Source of the DNA: Synechococcus lacustris
GTDB taxonomy: Bacteria; Cyanobacteriota; Cyanobacteriia; PCC-6307; Cyanobiaceae
Assembly (NCBI GenBank): GCA_903943975.1
Contig: CAJAQB010000020.1
Span: 1 to 64,000 of the forward strand
Reading direction: 5' to 3'
Length of the DNA: 64,000 nt
Part shown: piece by piece, positions 35,804-46,131 of the stretch
Numbering within the stretch: the first letter of the stretch is position 1
Layout: every line of letters starts with the position of its first letter
Program-made: the position numbers and the translations under genes
The notes under the pieces: model-generated
Seen by the model: the letters and a program-made list of their open reading frames with translations, nothing else
What the model was told of the DNA's origin: nothing
Databases searched by the model: none

Positions 35804-37090
35804 TTAACCGTTACTGCGCAGGATCGAAGCGCCGAGCGCATTGAGCTTGCCCTCAATGTTGTCGTAGCCGCGGTCTAGGTGGTGCAGCCCTTGAACCACC
35901 GTGGTGCCTTCCGCCACCAGGCCCGCCAGCACCATCGCCGCTGAGGCGCGCAGGTCACTGCCGGTAACGGGGGCGCCGCTGAGACTGGGGACCCCCTCCA
36001 CAAAGGCGATGTTGCCTTGGGTGCGAATCGCCGCCCCCATGCGTTGCAGCTCGCCCACGTGCTGCAGCCGATTCTCAAAGATCGCTTCGGTGATCACGCT
36101 GGTGCCGTCGGCGGTGGCCAACAGGCTCATGAAGGGGGCCTGCAGGTCGGTGGGGAAACCGGGGAAGGGCTGGGTGCGCAGGTCCACGGCGCGGATGTGG
36201 TCGGCGCTGATCGTCATGCCGATGCCATCGGGCTCGAGCCGACAGCCCACCTCCTCCAGCTTGCTGAGCACCGCCCGCAGGTGGTCGGGGATCACCGGGG
36301 TCACCCGCAGGCGGGAGCGGGTGATGGCGGCGGCCAACAGGAAGGTTCCTGCTTCGATCCGATCGGGGATCACCATGTAATCGGCCCCGTGCAGCCGCTC
36401 CATGCCAACGATGGTGATGGTGGGGGTGCCGGCACCCCGCACCTTGCCGCCCATGGCAATGATCAAGCCGGCCAGATCCACCACTTCCGGTTCCTGGGCG
36501 GCGTTTTCAATCACGCTCTCGCCATCGGCGAGGGCCGCAGCCATCATCAAAGTTTCGGTGGCGCCCACGCTGGGGCAGTCGAGATGGATCCGACCGCCGC
36601 TGAGGCGATGGCCGCGGCCGGGCACCACCGCCGACACCACGCCGTGTTCGATGGTGACCTGGGCCCCGAGGGCCTTGAGCCCCTTGACGTGTTCCACCAC
36701 CGGCCGGGCACCGATCTTGCAACCGCCGGGCAGGGGCACCCGGGCGACGCCGAGGCGGGCCAGCAGGGGGCCGATGCAGAAGAAACTGGCCCGCAGGCTG
36801 TTTACCAATTCATAGGGGGGGGAGGCCTGGTTAAGGCTGTCGGCCTTGAGCTCCACCCAGTCACTGCCCCGGTCAATCCCCACCCCTAGGGCCCCGAGGA
36901 TGTCGCCCATGCCGCCGATGTCCGAAAGGGCGGGCATATTGCGCAGCCGCAGGCTGTCTTCCGTAAGCAGGCTGGCGGCCATCAGCACCAGCGCTGAATT
37001 CTTAGCTCCCGATACCCGCACTTCACCGGAAAGTTGGCGCCCGCCGCGGATTTCCAGCTGGGGGGTTAGAAGCTGCTGAGACGGCGTCAT
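35804..37090 (-). CDS. murA: UDP-N-acetylglucosamine 1-carboxyvinyltransferase
   Basis: From ATG 37090 the protein has about 428 residues. It transfers enolpyruvate from PEP to UDP-GlcNAc, the first committed step of peptidoglycan synthesis and the fosfomycin target. [23 protein letters not shown] opens the fold, and the loop [16 protein letters not shown] holds the catalytic Cys. The C-terminal [21 protein letters not shown] is family-typical. The frame is open to 37129 with several Met codons. Its stop codon touches the end of tRNA-Leu (CAA) on the other strand, so 3' ends abut. Confidence 0.96.
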   Translation of the reverse strand: MTPSQQLLTPQLEIRGGRQLSGEVRVSGAKNSALVLMAASLLTEDSLRLRNMPALSDIGGMGDILGALGVGIDRGSDWVELKADSLNQASPPYELVNSLRASFFCIGPLLARLGVARVPLPGGCKIGARPVVEHVKGLKALGAQVTIEHGVVSAVVPGRGHRLSGGRIHLDCPSVGATETLMMAAALADGESVIENAAQEPEVVDLAGLIIAMGGKVRGAGTPTITIVGMERLHGADYMVIPDRIEAGTFLLAAAITRSRLRVTPVIPDHLRAVLSKLEEVGCRLEPDGIGMTISADHIRAVDLRTQPFPGFPTDLQAPFMSLLATADGTSVITEAIFENRLQHVGELQRMGAAIRTQGNIAFVEGVPSLSGAPVTGSDLRASAAMVLAGLVAEGTTVVQGLHHLDRGYDNIEGKLNALGASILRSNG

Positions 37091-37302
37091 CGTGAGGGTC
37101 ATAAGCAGAGTCGCCGCCGGCATCAACACATCTTGACAATCAGGCCTGGGACCGTCTAGAAGGCCGGCGCCTGAACTGTCTCGTGGCTGGTCCCCAAGCT
37201 AATGGCCCCTAGGGACCTTGGTGGGCTATGGTCTTCAACTACCGAACAGCCGTCAAGGGCAACATCTACGGGGCCAAAACCCAGTGATGGTCGGTATCGC
37301 CT

Positions 37303-37386
37303 GCGGATGTGGCGGAATTGGTAGACGCGCTAGTTTCAGGTACTAGTGGCAGCAATGTCGTGGGAGTTCAAGTCTCCCCATCCGCA
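37303..37386 (+). tRNA. tRNA-Leu (CAG)
   Basis: Class II tRNA: acceptor GCGGATG/CATCCGC, D arm with GGAATTGGTAGACGC, anticodon arm CTAGT-TTCAGGT-ACTAG (anticodon CAG), variable arm, T arm GGGAG-TTCAAGT-CTCCC, discriminator A, no CCA. Second leucine tRNA within 1.6 kb, on the far side of murA. Confidence 0.96.
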
Positions 37387-37477
37387 CTTCATTACTCCCA
37401 TCTTCTGGCAACCGGCGCGATCCGGCTTCCAGAAGTGATAAAACCTTCGAATCCACCAGAGACCTAAATCCAGCGCT

Positions 37478-37726
37478 GTGATCGTTCTCAAAATCGGTAA
37501 TGCATCCGAGCTGGTGGCTTCCAAAGTTGGTCGCTTCATAGAGCGGCTTACCCCCGATGCCCTCGATGAGGCCAAGGTGGAAGAGGAAGTGATCAAGAAA
37601 TTGGTGGAAAACCTGCGGGCCGAAGGAATCAAGGGCTCAGTGGCCTCCGTCAAGGGCATTGACCTGGCCAAGGAGGGCATCACCGTCAAAAACGACTTGC
37701 ACATCCGCCGTTTTGAGGAGATCTGA
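37478..37726 (+). CDS. conserved small protein, 82 aa
   Basis: An 82-residue soluble protein: IVLKIGNASELVASKVGRF, a charged helix (DALDEAKVEEEVIKKLVENL), and a basic beta/helix end (GITVKNDLHIRRFEEI). No motif I can name. Sequence character is that of a well-kept protein, and it sits 11 bases before the rRNA methylase gene on the same strand, 90 bases after tRNA-Leu. I believe it is conserved among picocyanobacteria but cannot assign a function. Confidence 0.7.
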   Translation: MIVLKIGNASELVASKVGRFIERLTPDALDEAKVEEEVIKKLVENLRAEGIKGSVASVKGIDLAKEGITVKNDLHIRRFEEI

Positions 37727-37737
37727 GCAGGGGACCC

Positions 37738-38571
37738 ATGGCCGCTGAACTGATCAGCAGCCGTCGCAACCCGCTGGTGGCCCAGGTGCGGGCCCTGCAC
37801 CAGGGCCGGGGCCGCCGGGAGCAGGGGCTGTTGTTACTGGAGGGCAGCCACCTGTGGCAGGAATGCCAGCGGTTGCAACTGCCCCCCAGGCTGCTGATCG
37901 CCACCCCCCGTTGGCGGGAGAGCCAACCTTGGCTCGACCCGGCCCTGCCGCTGCAGCTGGTCACCGCTGAGGTGCTGGCGGCGATGGCCACCACAGATAG
38001 TCCCGATGGGGTGCTCGCCCTGCTGCCCTGCCCAGGGGCCAGCCAGGAAACCGAGGCCCAGCTCGCCCCCAGTGCTCAATTTGTGCTGGCCCTCGATCGG
38101 GTGCAGGACCCCGGCAACCTCGGCACGCTGCTGCGCACCGCCCTGGCGGCGGGGGTGGATCAACTCTGGCTGGGGGCCGGGGCCGATCCCTGGCAGCCAA
38201 AGGTGCTGCGGGCTTCCGCCGGGGCGGCCCTTGAACTGAATATTCAGCGGCTTGAGAACCTCGCCCCTGGCCTCGCCCTGGCCCGCCGCCAGGGCCTGCA
38301 ACTATTGGCCGCCGTGGGCAAGGGGGGGCGCCCCTACTGGGAATTGGATTGGCGCCAGCCCACGCTGCTGATGCTGGGCAATGAGGGGGCCGGCATCGAT
38401 CCGCAGCTATTAACTGAAGGGGTGCTGCCGGTCACGATTCCCCATGGCCCCCAGGTGGAATCCCTGAATGTGGGCGTGGCGGCGGGGCTGCTGCTGCTGG
38501 AACGCTGGCGCCAGGGGCTCGCCCCGGGCCCCGGCAGGGGAGAATCGCCTACAACTGAGCTGAGCCGTTGA
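37738..38571 (+). CDS. SpoU/TrmH-family RNA 2'-O-methyltransferase
   Basis: The 277-residue protein has an N-terminal substrate-binding domain (LISSRRNPLVAQVRALH) and the SPOUT knot with its three motifs: DPGNLGTLLRTALAAG, LMLGNEGAGI and IPHGPQVESLNVGVAAGLLL. This is the RlmB/TsnR-like group that methylates ribose in 23S rRNA (or tRNA) using SAM. The exact target cannot be told. Its TGA stop overlaps the TTG start of lpd. Confidence 0.9.
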   Translation: MAAELISSRRNPLVAQVRALHQGRGRREQGLLLLEGSHLWQECQRLQLPPRLLIATPRWRESQPWLDPALPLQLVTAEVLAAMATTDSPDGVLALLPCPGASQETEAQLAPSAQFVLALDRVQDPGNLGTLLRTALAAGVDQLWLGAGADPWQPKVLRASAGAALELNIQRLENLAPGLALARRQGLQLLAAVGKGGRPYWELDWRQPTLLMLGNEGAGIDPQLLTEGVLPVTIPHGPQVESLNVGVAAGLLLLERWRQGLAPGPGRGESPTTELSR

Positions 38572-40025
38572 CTGCTGCTGGGGCGTTTGAGGGGGAGTTT
38601 GACTTCGATCTGATCGTGATCGGAGCCGGCTACGGCGGCTTTGATGCCGCCAAGCACGGGGCCGAGAAAGGCCTGCGCACCGCCATCATTGAGAGCCGCG
38701 ACCTGGGGGGCACCTGCGTAAACCGCGGCTGCGTGCCCTCCAAGGCGCTGCTGGCCGCCAGCGGCCGGGTGCGGGAACTGGGGGACCGGGCCCACCTGGA
38801 ACAGTTCGGCATCAGCAGTGGAGCGCTCAGCTTTGACCGCCAAGGGATTGCCGACCATGCCGCCCAACTGGTGGCCACGATCCGCAGCAATCTCGGCAAA
38901 GCCCTGGAACGGGCAGGCGTCACGATCCTCAAGGGTGTGGGCAGCTTGGACGGTCCCCAACGGGTGGCCCTGCGCGAGGCCAGCGGCATCGAACGGCGAC
39001 TGAAAGCGCGCGATGTGGTGATCGCCACCGGTTCCGACCCATTTGTGCCTCCGGGCATCAGCACCGATGGCGTCACGGTGTTCACCAGCGACGATGCGAT
39101 CAAGCTGGAGAGCCTGCCCCCCTGGCTAGCCATCATCGGCAGCGGCTACATCGGCCTGGAATTCGCTGATGTGTACACAGCCCTCGGCTGTGAGGTCACG
39201 ATGATCGAAGCCCTCGATCGGGTGATGCCCACCTTCGATCCAGACATCGCCAAGCTGGCCGCCCGCAAGCTGATTGAAGGCCGCGACATTGAAACCAGGG
39301 TGGGGGTATTTGCCAGCAAGGTGACCCCCGGCAACCCCGTGCGGATTGAATTGGTGGATGCCAAAAGCCGCGAGCTGGTGGAGCTGCTGGAGGTGGATGC
39401 GGTGCTGGTGGCCACCGGACGGGTGCCGGTGAGTGCCGAGCTCAACCTCAGCTCCGTGGGGGTGGAAACCGAGCGGGGTTTCATTCCCGTAGACGGCGGC
39501 ATGCGGGTGCTGGCCGGCGCTGAGCCGGTGCCCCACCTCTGGGCCGTGGGTGATGTGACCGGGAAAATGATGCTGGCCCACACCGCCGCCGCCCAGGGGG
39601 TGGTAGCAGTGGAAAACATCTGTGGGGACGCCCGCACCGTTGACTACCGCTCAATTCCGGCGGCCACCTTCACCCATCCGGAGATCGGTTCCGTGGGGCT
39701 CAGTGAGCAAGAAGCCAAGGCCCTAGCCGCAGAGGAGGGCTTTGAGCTGGGCAGCGTGCGCAGCTACTTCAAGGCCAATTCCAAGGCCCTGGCCGAGCTG
39801 GAAAGCGATGGCCTGATGAAGCTGTTGTTCCGCAAGGACAACGGCGAGGTGCTCGGGGCCCACATCTATGGTTTACATGCGGCCGACCTAATCCAGGAGG
39901 TGGCCAATGCCATTGCCCGCCGCCAGTCCGTGCGCACCCTGGCCTACGAAGTGCATACCCACCCCACCCTGAGCGAAGTGGTGGAAGTGGCCTACAAGCA
40001 AGCCGCCCACTCCCTTAACCCCTGA
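38568..40025 (+). CDS. lpd: dihydrolipoyl dehydrogenase
   Basis: The 485-residue flavoprotein is the E3 component of pyruvate dehydrogenase and of the glycine cleavage system. [20 protein letters not shown] binds [23 protein letters not shown] holds the redox disulfide, [18 protein letters not shown] binds [12 protein letters not shown] is the second FAD motif, and [11 protein letters not shown] carries the catalytic His-Glu pair. The only credible start is TTG 38568, which overlaps the stop of the methylase gene (TTGA); a weak, coupled start is thus likely. Confidence 0.95.
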   Translation: MTAAGAFEGEFDFDLIVIGAGYGGFDAAKHGAEKGLRTAIIESRDLGGTCVNRGCVPSKALLAASGRVRELGDRAHLEQFGISSGALSFDRQGIADHAAQLVATIRSNLGKALERAGVTILKGVGSLDGPQRVALREASGIERRLKARDVVIATGSDPFVPPGISTDGVTVFTSDDAIKLESLPPWLAIIGSGYIGLEFADVYTALGCEVTMIEALDRVMPTFDPDIAKLAARKLIEGRDIETRVGVFASKVTPGNPVRIELVDAKSRELVELLEVDAVLVATGRVPVSAELNLSSVGVETERGFIPVDGGMRVLAGAEPVPHLWAVGDVTGKMMLAHTAAAQGVVAVENICGDARTVDYRSIPAATFTHPEIGSVGLSEQEAKALAAEEGFELGSVRSYFKANSKALAELESDGLMKLLFRKDNGEVLGAHIYGLHAADLIQEVANAIARRQSVRTLAYEVHTHPTLSEVVEVAYKQAAHSLNP

Positions 40026-40030
40026 GCCCC

Positions 40031-40939
40031 ATGGAGATCCGTCGTCGGCCCCCCAGCCCCAAGGTGCGGGTGTCCTATCTGGAATATGGCGTGCCCCTCC
40101 CCGAGGAAAAGCCCCGCCACATTCTTGAGGAGATTGTTTGGGCCAAGGATCGGGAAACAGCCACGGCCCGGGAGCGGTTGCCCCTGGAAAAACTCAAGGA
40201 GCAGGTGGCCCTGCTGCCCGCCCCCCGCGATTTTGTGGCCGCCCTGCGGGCCAGCTGTCGTAAACCGGCGGTGATCGCCGAGATCAAAAAGGCCAGCCCC
40301 AGCAAGGGGGTAATCCGTGAGGATTTTGATCCCTTGGCAATTGCCAAGGGCTATGCAGCCGGCGGTGCCAGCTGCCTGTCGGTGCTCACCGATAAACAGT
40401 TTTTCCAGGGGGGCTTTGAGGTGCTGGTGCAGGTGCGCCAGGCGGTGGAACTGCCGCTGCTCTGCAAAGACTTCATCCTCAGCCCCTATCAGCTTTACCA
40501 AGCCCGGGCCGCCGGCGCCGACGCCGCCCTGCTGATTGCGGCGATCCTCACGGACCAAGACTTTGTTTATCTGCTCAAGGTGGCCCGCAGCCTCGGCCTA
40601 GCGGTGCTGATCGAGGTGCACGACGGCGCAGAACTGGAACGGGTGTTGGCCCTGCCCGTTTGGCAGGAACCCCAAGCGGCGGCCCACACTCTGATCGGCA
40701 TCAACAACCGCGACCTCAGCACTTTCCACACCGATCTCGCCACCACCGAGCAGCTAATGGCTACCTACGGCCAGCAGATCCGCGCCACTGGGGCACTGCT
40801 GGTGAGCGAATCAGGCCTGTTCAGCCGGGAAGATCTCGACCGGGTGCAGCACGCTGGCGCCGATGCGGTGCTGGTGGGGGAAGCGCTGATGAGCCAGGCG
40901 GATGTAACGGTGGCGCTGGAAAATCTGATAAACGGCTGA
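40031..40939 (+). CDS. trpC: indole-3-glycerol phosphate synthase
   Basis: The 302-residue TIM-barrel enzyme closes the indole ring in tryptophan synthesis. Motifs: [21 protein letters not shown] with the catalytic Lys, [30 protein letters not shown] with the second Lys, [11 protein letters not shown] and [15 protein letters not shown]. The N-terminal about 45 residues form an extension common in cyanobacterial TrpC. Five bases after lpd; followed by a terminator at 40976-41004. Confidence 0.96.
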   Translation: MEIRRRPPSPKVRVSYLEYGVPLPEEKPRHILEEIVWAKDRETATARERLPLEKLKEQVALLPAPRDFVAALRASCRKPAVIAEIKKASPSKGVIREDFDPLAIAKGYAAGGASCLSVLTDKQFFQGGFEVLVQVRQAVELPLLCKDFILSPYQLYQARAAGADAALLIAAILTDQDFVYLLKVARSLGLAVLIEVHDGAELERVLALPVWQEPQAAAHTLIGINNRDLSTFHTDLATTEQLMATYGQQIRATGALLVSESGLFSREDLDRVQHAGADAVLVGEALMSQADVTVALENLING

Positions 40940-40975
40940 GCTGGAGCAGGCAGCGGGGCGGCCCCTGGGGGCCAT

Positions 40976-41004
40976 AAAAAAACCCCCGCCTGGGCGGGGG
41001 GTTT
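40976..41004. terminator. bidirectional intrinsic terminator
   Basis: A seven-A run, then CCCCCGC, a short CTGG loop, GCGGGGG and a G-TTT end. It can terminate the trpC transcript on the plus strand weakly and the rpsD transcript on the minus strand strongly (hairpin followed by seven U). Confidence 0.8.
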
Positions 41005-41041
41005 GAGGTCTTGGGGACCGGAACAGGCTTGATCGCTGGGA

Positions 41042-41650
41042 TCAGACCTTGCGGGAATAGAACTCCACCACCAGCAGTTCGTTGATTTCGAGGGCGACCC
41101 ATTCGCGCTCGCAATTACCAGTGACCTTGCCGATCAACTTGGCCTTTTCAAACTCCAAATGGGGCGGAATGTTGGCCAGGCCGGGGAAGGCCAGGTTTGT
41201 TTCTGCCAGCAATTTGCTTTGTTTACGTTCGCGGATGGCAACCACGTCACCGGGGCGGCAGTGGTAGCTGGGGATATCCACCACACGACCGTTCACGGTC
41301 ACGTGGCCATGGTTCACCAGCTGCCGGGCACCGGGGATGGTGGGGCCAAAGCCCAGGCGGAAGCAAACATTGTCGAGGCGACCTTCCAGCAGCTTCAGAA
41401 GGTTGGTTCCCGTGGAGCCCTCTTGGGCGCGGGCCTTCTTGACGTAGCGAACGAGCTGCCGTTCGGAAATGCCGTAGTTGAACCGAAGCTTTTGCTTCTC
41501 TTCGAGACGGATGGCGTATTCGGAGCGCTTGCGACGGGCTTGGCCGTGCTGACCGGGGGGATAAGACCGCTTAGCAGTCTTACGGGTGAGACCGGGAAGG
41601 TCTCCCAAGCGCCGCGTCACCCTCAATCGAGCACCGCGGTAGCGAGACAT
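41042..41650 (-). CDS. rpsD: 30S ribosomal protein S4
   Basis: The 202-residue primary rRNA-binding protein starts [20 protein letters not shown], typical of cyanobacterial and plastid S4. The S4 RNA-binding domain covers [34 protein letters not shown]. It nucleates assembly of the 30S body. Monocistronic, ending before the terminator at 40976-41004 and divergent from yidD. Confidence 0.98.
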   Translation of the reverse strand: MSRYRGARLRVTRRLGDLPGLTRKTAKRSYPPGQHGQARRKRSEYAIRLEEKQKLRFNYGISERQLVRYVKKARAQEGSTGTNLLKLLEGRLDNVCFRLGFGPTIPGARQLVNHGHVTVNGRVVDIPSYHCRPGDVVAIRERKQSKLLAETNLAFPGLANIPPHLEFEKAKLIGKVTGNCEREWVALEINELLVVEFYSRKV

Positions 41651-41689
41651 AAATTCAGTGGAACGTCAGGATGGGGTTTCGATCGGCGG

Positions 41690-41983
41690 ATGCTCCCTTT
41701 GTGTGAGGCACCAGCAAACCAATCCGATACCTTACCTGGCCCAGGGCCAGGGGGGCCCTGGCGACCGCTGAGTTGGCTGCTGCTGGCGCTGCTGGCCATC
41801 TATCGGCGCTTGATCTCGCCCCTGCTGGGTCCCCCCCGCTGTCGCTTCGTGCCCAGCTGCAGTGGCTATGCCGTGGAGGCAATCCAGCGCCATGGCCCCT
41901 GGCGGGGCTCCTGGCTCAGTCTGGGGCGGTTAATCCGCTGCCATCCCTTTGCGGAGGGGGGCTTTGACCCGGTGCCCGAATGA
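41690..41983 (+). CDS. yidD: membrane protein insertion efficiency factor YidD
   Basis: The 97-residue protein has an amphipathic/hydrophobic N-terminal half ([21 protein letters not shown]) and the YidD core [19 protein letters not shown], then [18 protein letters not shown] with the third conserved cysteine. It aids insertion of inner membrane proteins with YidC. In many bacteria yidD sits between rnpA and yidC; here it is next to rpsD and a glutaredoxin gene, overlapped by four bases. The first about 25 residues are not family-like, so a later start is possible. Confidence 0.9.
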   Translation: MLPLCEAPANQSDTLPGPGPGGPWRPLSWLLLALLAIYRRLISPLLGPPRCRFVPSCSGYAVEAIQRHGPWRGSWLSLGRLIRCHPFAEGGFDPVPE

Positions 41984-42243
41984 AACTGCTCTTGCTTACC
42001 CGCCAGGGTTGCTGCCTCTGCGAGGGGCTGGCCGAACGGCTGGCCGCCCTGGACCCCGCCCCCGAGGTTCAGCCTGTGGATGTGGATACTGATCCAGCGC
42101 TCCAGAGCCGCTATGGCCTGGAGGTGCCTGTGTTGATGTTGCCAACGGCCAACGGCCAGCCCCAGGAATTGCCCCGGGTGCCGCCGCGTCTGGCTGGGGC
42201 TCGACTGGCGGAATGGTTGCAGCGCCAGATTTCTAAGCTTTAA
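41980..42243 (+). CDS. glutaredoxin-like protein (DUF836)
   Basis: The 87-residue protein has the thioredoxin-fold start [20 protein letters not shown], with CxxC as CCLCE, then [22 protein letters not shown] with the cis-Pro (VPV). It belongs to the small glutaredoxin-like family found next to yidD in cyanobacteria; thiol-disulfide exchange is likely, partner unknown. Its ATG overlaps the yidD stop (ATGA). Confidence 0.85.
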   Translation: MKLLLLTRQGCCLCEGLAERLAALDPAPEVQPVDVDTDPALQSRYGLEVPVLMLPTANGQPQELPRVPPRLAGARLAEWLQRQISKL

Positions 42244-42285
42244 CCACCTAAAACGCCCCTAGGCATCCCTCCCCTGCGGCCCCCC

Positions 42286-43803
42286 ATGAGCGTCCCTGCC
42301 CCTGAGTCGCCGCCCTTGGGCCGCTTACATGCCCTGCTGCGGGATGCGGGCCTGCTGGTGCCTAAGGGCTTGCCGGATCCGCTGGTGGGCGATGTGACCT
42401 GTGATTCGCGACGGGTGGGGGCTGAAACACTGTTCATCGGCCTGCCGGGGGCCCGGGTGGATGGCGGTTGTTTTTGGCGGGCGGCCCTGCAGGCGGGGGC
42501 CAGCGCCGCGGTGATTGGCCCTGGGGCCGCGGCCCAGGATCCCCCCGGCCCTGGGGATTCCGTGCTGGTGGTGGCCGATCCGGTGGCTGAAACCGCCGGG
42601 CGCCTCGCCGCTGCCTTCTGGGGCCAGCCCAGTGCCCAGCTGGCCTTGATTGGGGTCACCGGCACCAATGGCAAAACCACCACCACCCACCTGATCGAAC
42701 ATCTCGCCAATGGCGCCGGCTGGCCCACAGCCCTGTTTGGCACCCTGGCCAACCGTTGGCCTGGCCATAGCCACACCGCCACCCACACCACCCCCTTCGC
42801 CGATCAGTTGCAGGCCGAGCTGGCGGCGGCCCGCGCCGCCGGCTGCCGACTGGTGGCCATGGAGGTGAGTTCCCATGCCCTCGAGCAACGGCGGGTGGCC
42901 GGTTGTGGCTTCAGCGGAGCGGTGTTCACCAACCTCAGCCAAGACCACCTCGACTATCACCCCTCCCTGGAGGCCTACTTCGAAGCCAAGGCCCAGTTGT
43001 TTGAGGCCCCCTACCTCAAGGGCAAGGCCGTGGTGAACCTGGATGATCGCCATGGGCGGCGCCTGGCCCTGCGCCTGGGGGAGCGCTGCTGGCGCAGCTC
43101 CCTGGAGGACCCCACGGCGGAGTTGCGCATGGAGCAGCTGCAGTTTTCCGCCGCTGGGGTCACGGGGCTACTGGTTAGCCCCCTGGGCCAGGCCCGCTTC
43201 CAATCGCCCCTGGTGGGCCGCTTCAACCTGATGAACCTGCTCCAGGCGGTGGGGGTGCTGCTGCAGCAGGGTTTGCCCCTCGGGCCGCTGCTGACGGGCT
43301 TGAGCCAGTTCCAGGGGGTGCCGGGCCGCATGGAGCGGGTGCCCAGTGGCCCCCGCCAGGCGGCGGTGCTGGTGGACTACGCCCACACCCCCGCTGGCCT
43401 CGAAAACGCCCTGGGGGCCTGTAGACCCTTTGTGCAGGGTCAACTGATCTGCCTATTTGGCTGTGGGGGCGACCGGGACCGGGGCAAACGCCCGCTGATG
43501 GGCGAAATCGCTGCCCGCCTTGCCGACCAGGTGGTGCTCACCTCCGATAACCCGCGCACGGAAGACCCCCAGCAGATCCTCACGGACGTGCTGGCGGGCA
43601 TCCCCACGGGCACCGCCCTCCAGGTGCAGGTGGATCGGCGCCTGGCGATCGAACAGGCGATTGGCCTGGGCCGCGCCGGCGACCTGGTGCTAATCGCCGG
43701 CAAAGGCCATGAGGACTATCAGATTGTGGGCACGGAGAAACTTCATTTCGATGACCGCGAGGAGGCGGCCCGCTGCCTCGCCAAGGCAGACGAATTGACC
43801 TAA
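42286..43803 (+). CDS. murE: UDP-MurNAc-L-Ala-D-Glu--meso-DAP ligase
   Basis: The 505-residue Mur ligase adds meso-diaminopimelate to the wall precursor. The P-loop is [51 protein letters not shown] holds metal and nucleotide ligands; [14 protein letters not shown] follows; and DNPRTEDP (DNPR) is the motif that selects meso-DAP over lysine. Length normal. Forms a likely unit with yidD and the glutaredoxin gene 42 bases upstream. Confidence 0.96.
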   Translation: MSVPAPESPPLGRLHALLRDAGLLVPKGLPDPLVGDVTCDSRRVGAETLFIGLPGARVDGGCFWRAALQAGASAAVIGPGAAAQDPPGPGDSVLVVADPVAETAGRLAAAFWGQPSAQLALIGVTGTNGKTTTTHLIEHLANGAGWPTALFGTLANRWPGHSHTATHTTPFADQLQAELAAARAAGCRLVAMEVSSHALEQRRVAGCGFSGAVFTNLSQDHLDYHPSLEAYFEAKAQLFEAPYLKGKAVVNLDDRHGRRLALRLGERCWRSSLEDPTAELRMEQLQFSAAGVTGLLVSPLGQARFQSPLVGRFNLMNLLQAVGVLLQQGLPLGPLLTGLSQFQGVPGRMERVPSGPRQAAVLVDYAHTPAGLENALGACRPFVQGQLICLFGCGGDRDRGKRPLMGEIAARLADQVVLTSDNPRTEDPQQILTDVLAGIPTGTALQVQVDRRLAIEQAIGLGRAGDLVLIAGKGHEDYQIVGTEKLHFDDREEAARCLAKADELT

Positions 43804-43852
43804 GCCCTGCAACAATCCCGACGTTGTGATTTTTCAACGCTCGCCTTTCCCT

Positions 43853-44593
43853 ATGGCTTCCGGTGTTCCCCTTTCGAAGAAATTTCTAGCTGAGCTAATC
43901 GGCACCTTCTGGCTCGTATTTGGGGGCTGCGGTAGCGCCGTGCTGGCGGCCGTGTTCCCCTACGACTCAGCCGCCGCCAATCCCCTAGGCCTCGGTTTCC
44001 TTGGGGTGGCCCTGGCCTTTGGCCTCAGCTTGCTGACGATGGCCTACGCCATTGGCCACATCTCTGGCTGCCATATCAACCCCGCCGTTAGTTTTGGCCT
44101 CTGGGCCGGCGGCCGCTTCCCCAGCCGGGAATTGCTGCCTTACATCGTTGCCCAGGTGCTCGGCGCCAGCCTGGCCGGTGGCGCCCTCTATGGGATCGCC
44201 AGTGGCCGAGTGGGATTTGCCTTAACCGGCAGCAATCCGCTCGCCACCAATGGCTTTGGAGCCCATTCACCGGGGGGCTATGGCCTGCTGCCCGCCCTCA
44301 CCATTGAAGTGCTGCTCAGCTTCATCTTCTTGCTGGTGATCCTTGGCAGCACCGACCGCCGGGCCGTGGTGGGCTTTGCCGGCATTCCGATCGGTCTGTC
44401 CCTGGTGCTGATCCACCTGATCAGCATCCCGGTGACCAACACCTCAGTGAACCCCGCCCGCAGCACCGGCGTGGCCCTCTGGGTGGGTGGTGAAGCGATT
44501 GGTCAGCTCTGGCTGTTCTGGTTGGCGCCAATCCTGGGGGCGCTGCTGGCCGGTTGGGTTTATCGCAACTTGATGGAGGGGGAAGGCTCCTGA
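43853..44593 (+). CDS. aqpZ: aquaporin Z
   Basis: From ATG 43853 the protein has 246 residues with six membrane helices and two half-helices carrying the NPA boxes HINPAVSFG and [29 protein letters not shown] opens the fold. The residues fit a water-selective channel (AqpZ) rather than a glycerol facilitator. GTG 43826 is an alternative start adding nine residues. It transports water in osmotic adaptation. Convergent with the next gene. Confidence 0.92.
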   Translation: MASGVPLSKKFLAELIGTFWLVFGGCGSAVLAAVFPYDSAAANPLGLGFLGVALAFGLSLLTMAYAIGHISGCHINPAVSFGLWAGGRFPSRELLPYIVAQVLGASLAGGALYGIASGRVGFALTGSNPLATNGFGAHSPGGYGLLPALTIEVLLSFIFLLVILGSTDRRAVVGFAGIPIGLSLVLIHLISIPVTNTSVNPARSTGVALWVGGEAIGQLWLFWLAPILGALLAGWVYRNLMEGEGS

Positions 44594-44600
44594 GAACGGC

Positions 44601-44930
44601 CTAAGCCGCCGTAGGGATTTCCCCATCCCCATCGGCGGCTTCACTTTCATCCACCAGGGCATCCGCCACGTATTCGATCAGGCGCAGCAGCGCCTGACGG
44701 TTACCGAGGCGGATTTCCTCAAACATCTCTTGCACATGGTCGCTGGGCAGCCCTGTTTCAAACAGGATCCGCACCACCCGGAAGTTTTCATCCAGTTGAT
44801 CTTCGGTGAGGGCGGCGACCACCATCTCTTCCGCCAGGGCAAAGGCGTTGAAGAGCAAAATTTCTGGATCGTCGCTGGGTTCCACCACGGAGAGCGGATG
44901 CAGGAAGCTGGTCTGCGCCTCGTGGAGCAT
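44601..44930 (-). CDS. acidic small protein of unknown function
   Basis: 109 residues, acidic and helical: EILLFNAFALAEEMVVAALTEDQLDENFRVVRILFETG, then EEIRLGNRQALLRLIEYVADALVDESE and an acidic tail. No cysteines, membrane segments or known motif. The clean, low-complexity-free helices suggest a real, conserved protein. It is 33 bases downstream of the C-DES-like gene on the same strand. Confidence 0.65.
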   Translation of the reverse strand: MLHEAQTSFLHPLSVVEPSDDPEILLFNAFALAEEMVVAALTEDQLDENFRVVRILFETGLPSDHVQEMFEEIRLGNRQALLRLIEYVADALVDESEAADGDGEIPTAA

Positions 44931-44963
44931 GGGAGTTCCCCCAGATGCCGCAACCTTAGGTCG

Positions 44964-46127
44964 TCAGGACTGATGCACAAGCTCTTCCAGGCTGAGCAAC
45001 AGCGCCTGCACTTCCTCTGGGCTGGTGGTGAGGTGGGTGCAAGCCCGCAGGCAATGGGGATCAGCAAGGCTGCGCAGCTGAAAGCCCTGATCGGCCAGGC
45101 GATTCACCAGCTGCTCCGGCTGGTGGCCCTCCACCACAAAGCTCACCAAGCCACTGCGGGGGGGGGCTGCCTCCACCAGGGTTCGCACCCCAGGAATCGC
45201 CTGGAGACCGCTCCAGAGCTGCCCACTTCTGAGGCAGATCTCAGCCTCCCGCTGGGCAGCATTACCGCAGCCTTCCAGTAGCTCGAGTGATTGGCGCAGG
45301 CCAGCCCCGAGCGGCACGCAGCTGGTGGCCACCTCAAAACGGCGGCCATCGCGATGCCAGCCACTGCCCGCTTCCGTCTCGTGGGAGAGGCTGCGCCAGC
45401 CGATCAGGGTGGGGCTTGCTTCCGCCAGCAGCCGTTCGGAAAGCACCACCGCCCCTAGCCCCTCCGGGCCGCAGCACCACTTGTGGCCGGTAAAAGCAAA
45501 AATGTCTGCGGCGGCAGGGGCCTGCCCCAACTCGATGCTGCCCACCGATTGGGCCGCATCCACCAGCAGCCAGGGGCGCTGGCGCTGGGCCTGAAGTCTT
45601 TCCGCCACCGCAGCAATCGGCATCGGGATGCCGCTGTTCCAGAGCAGGTGGGAAAGCACCACCAGGCGGGTGCGGCCGGTTAGCCCCTGCTCTAGGGACT
45701 CCAGCAACTCGGCATCGCTGCGCACCTGTTGCACCGGGAAATAATCAATTTCCAACCCCTGGCGCCGGGCCAGTTCACGGCAGGCGGCCAGCACCCCTGG
45801 GTGTTCGGCATCGCTGATCAACAGGCGATCGCCCGGCTCAAACGGCAGGCCCCAAAGCGGCAGCACGCAGCCACTGGTTACGTTTTCAGTGAGGGCCAAG
45901 CGCCGGGGCGGCACCCCACAGAGCTGCCCCAGGGCGCTACGCAGGGCCGCCAGCTCCTGGTTCAACCAAGGCCATACATCCCGGCCAAAGGGGCCCAGCT
46001 GCTGCAACTTTTGCCAGCAGGCCACCATCGCCTCTAAGGAGGGGGTGGGCAGGGGCCCCTGGCCGCCGTAGTTGAAGTAATGCTTACCGGCCAGGGCAGG
46101 CAGCTGCTGCCGCAGGGTGAGGCTCAA
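44964..46127 (-). CDS. class V aminotransferase, C-DES-like cysteine/cystine lyase
   Basis: The 387-residue PLP enzyme has the NifS/SufS fold: GKHYFNYGGQGPLPTPSLEAM at the start, SDAEHPGVLAACRELAR, VLSHLLWNSGIPMPI, LVDAAQSVGSIEL, and FAFTGHKWCCGPEGLGAVVL with the PLP lysine. The YNFGGQGPLP-type start resembles C-DES of Synechocystis, which cleaves cystine to a persulfide for iron-sulfur assembly, rather than SufS. The C-terminus is normal. It is five bases from the next unknown gene upstream. Confidence 0.85.
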   Translation of the reverse strand: MSLTLRQQLPALAGKHYFNYGGQGPLPTPSLEAMVACWQKLQQLGPFGRDVWPWLNQELAALRSALGQLCGVPPRRLALTENVTSGCVLPLWGLPFEPGDRLLISDAEHPGVLAACRELARRQGLEIDYFPVQQVRSDAELLESLEQGLTGRTRLVVLSHLLWNSGIPMPIAAVAERLQAQRQRPWLLVDAAQSVGSIELGQAPAAADIFAFTGHKWCCGPEGLGAVVLSERLLAEASPTLIGWRSLSHETEAGSGWHRDGRRFEVATSCVPLGAGLRQSLELLEGCGNAAQREAEICLRSGQLWSGLQAIPGVRTLVEAAPPRSGLVSFVVEGHQPEQLVNRLADQGFQLRSLADPHCLRACTHLTTSPEEVQALLLSLEELVHQS

Positions 46128-46131
46128 GGCT

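Noticed and set aside
37228-37287. 19-residue frame starting MVFNYRTAVKG before tRNA-Leu (CAG)
   Set aside because: Too short, no Shine-Dalgarno, no known match.
41159-41689. Long plus-strand frame fused to yidD
   Set aside because: It is the antisense of rpsD; only the last 97 codons are YidD.
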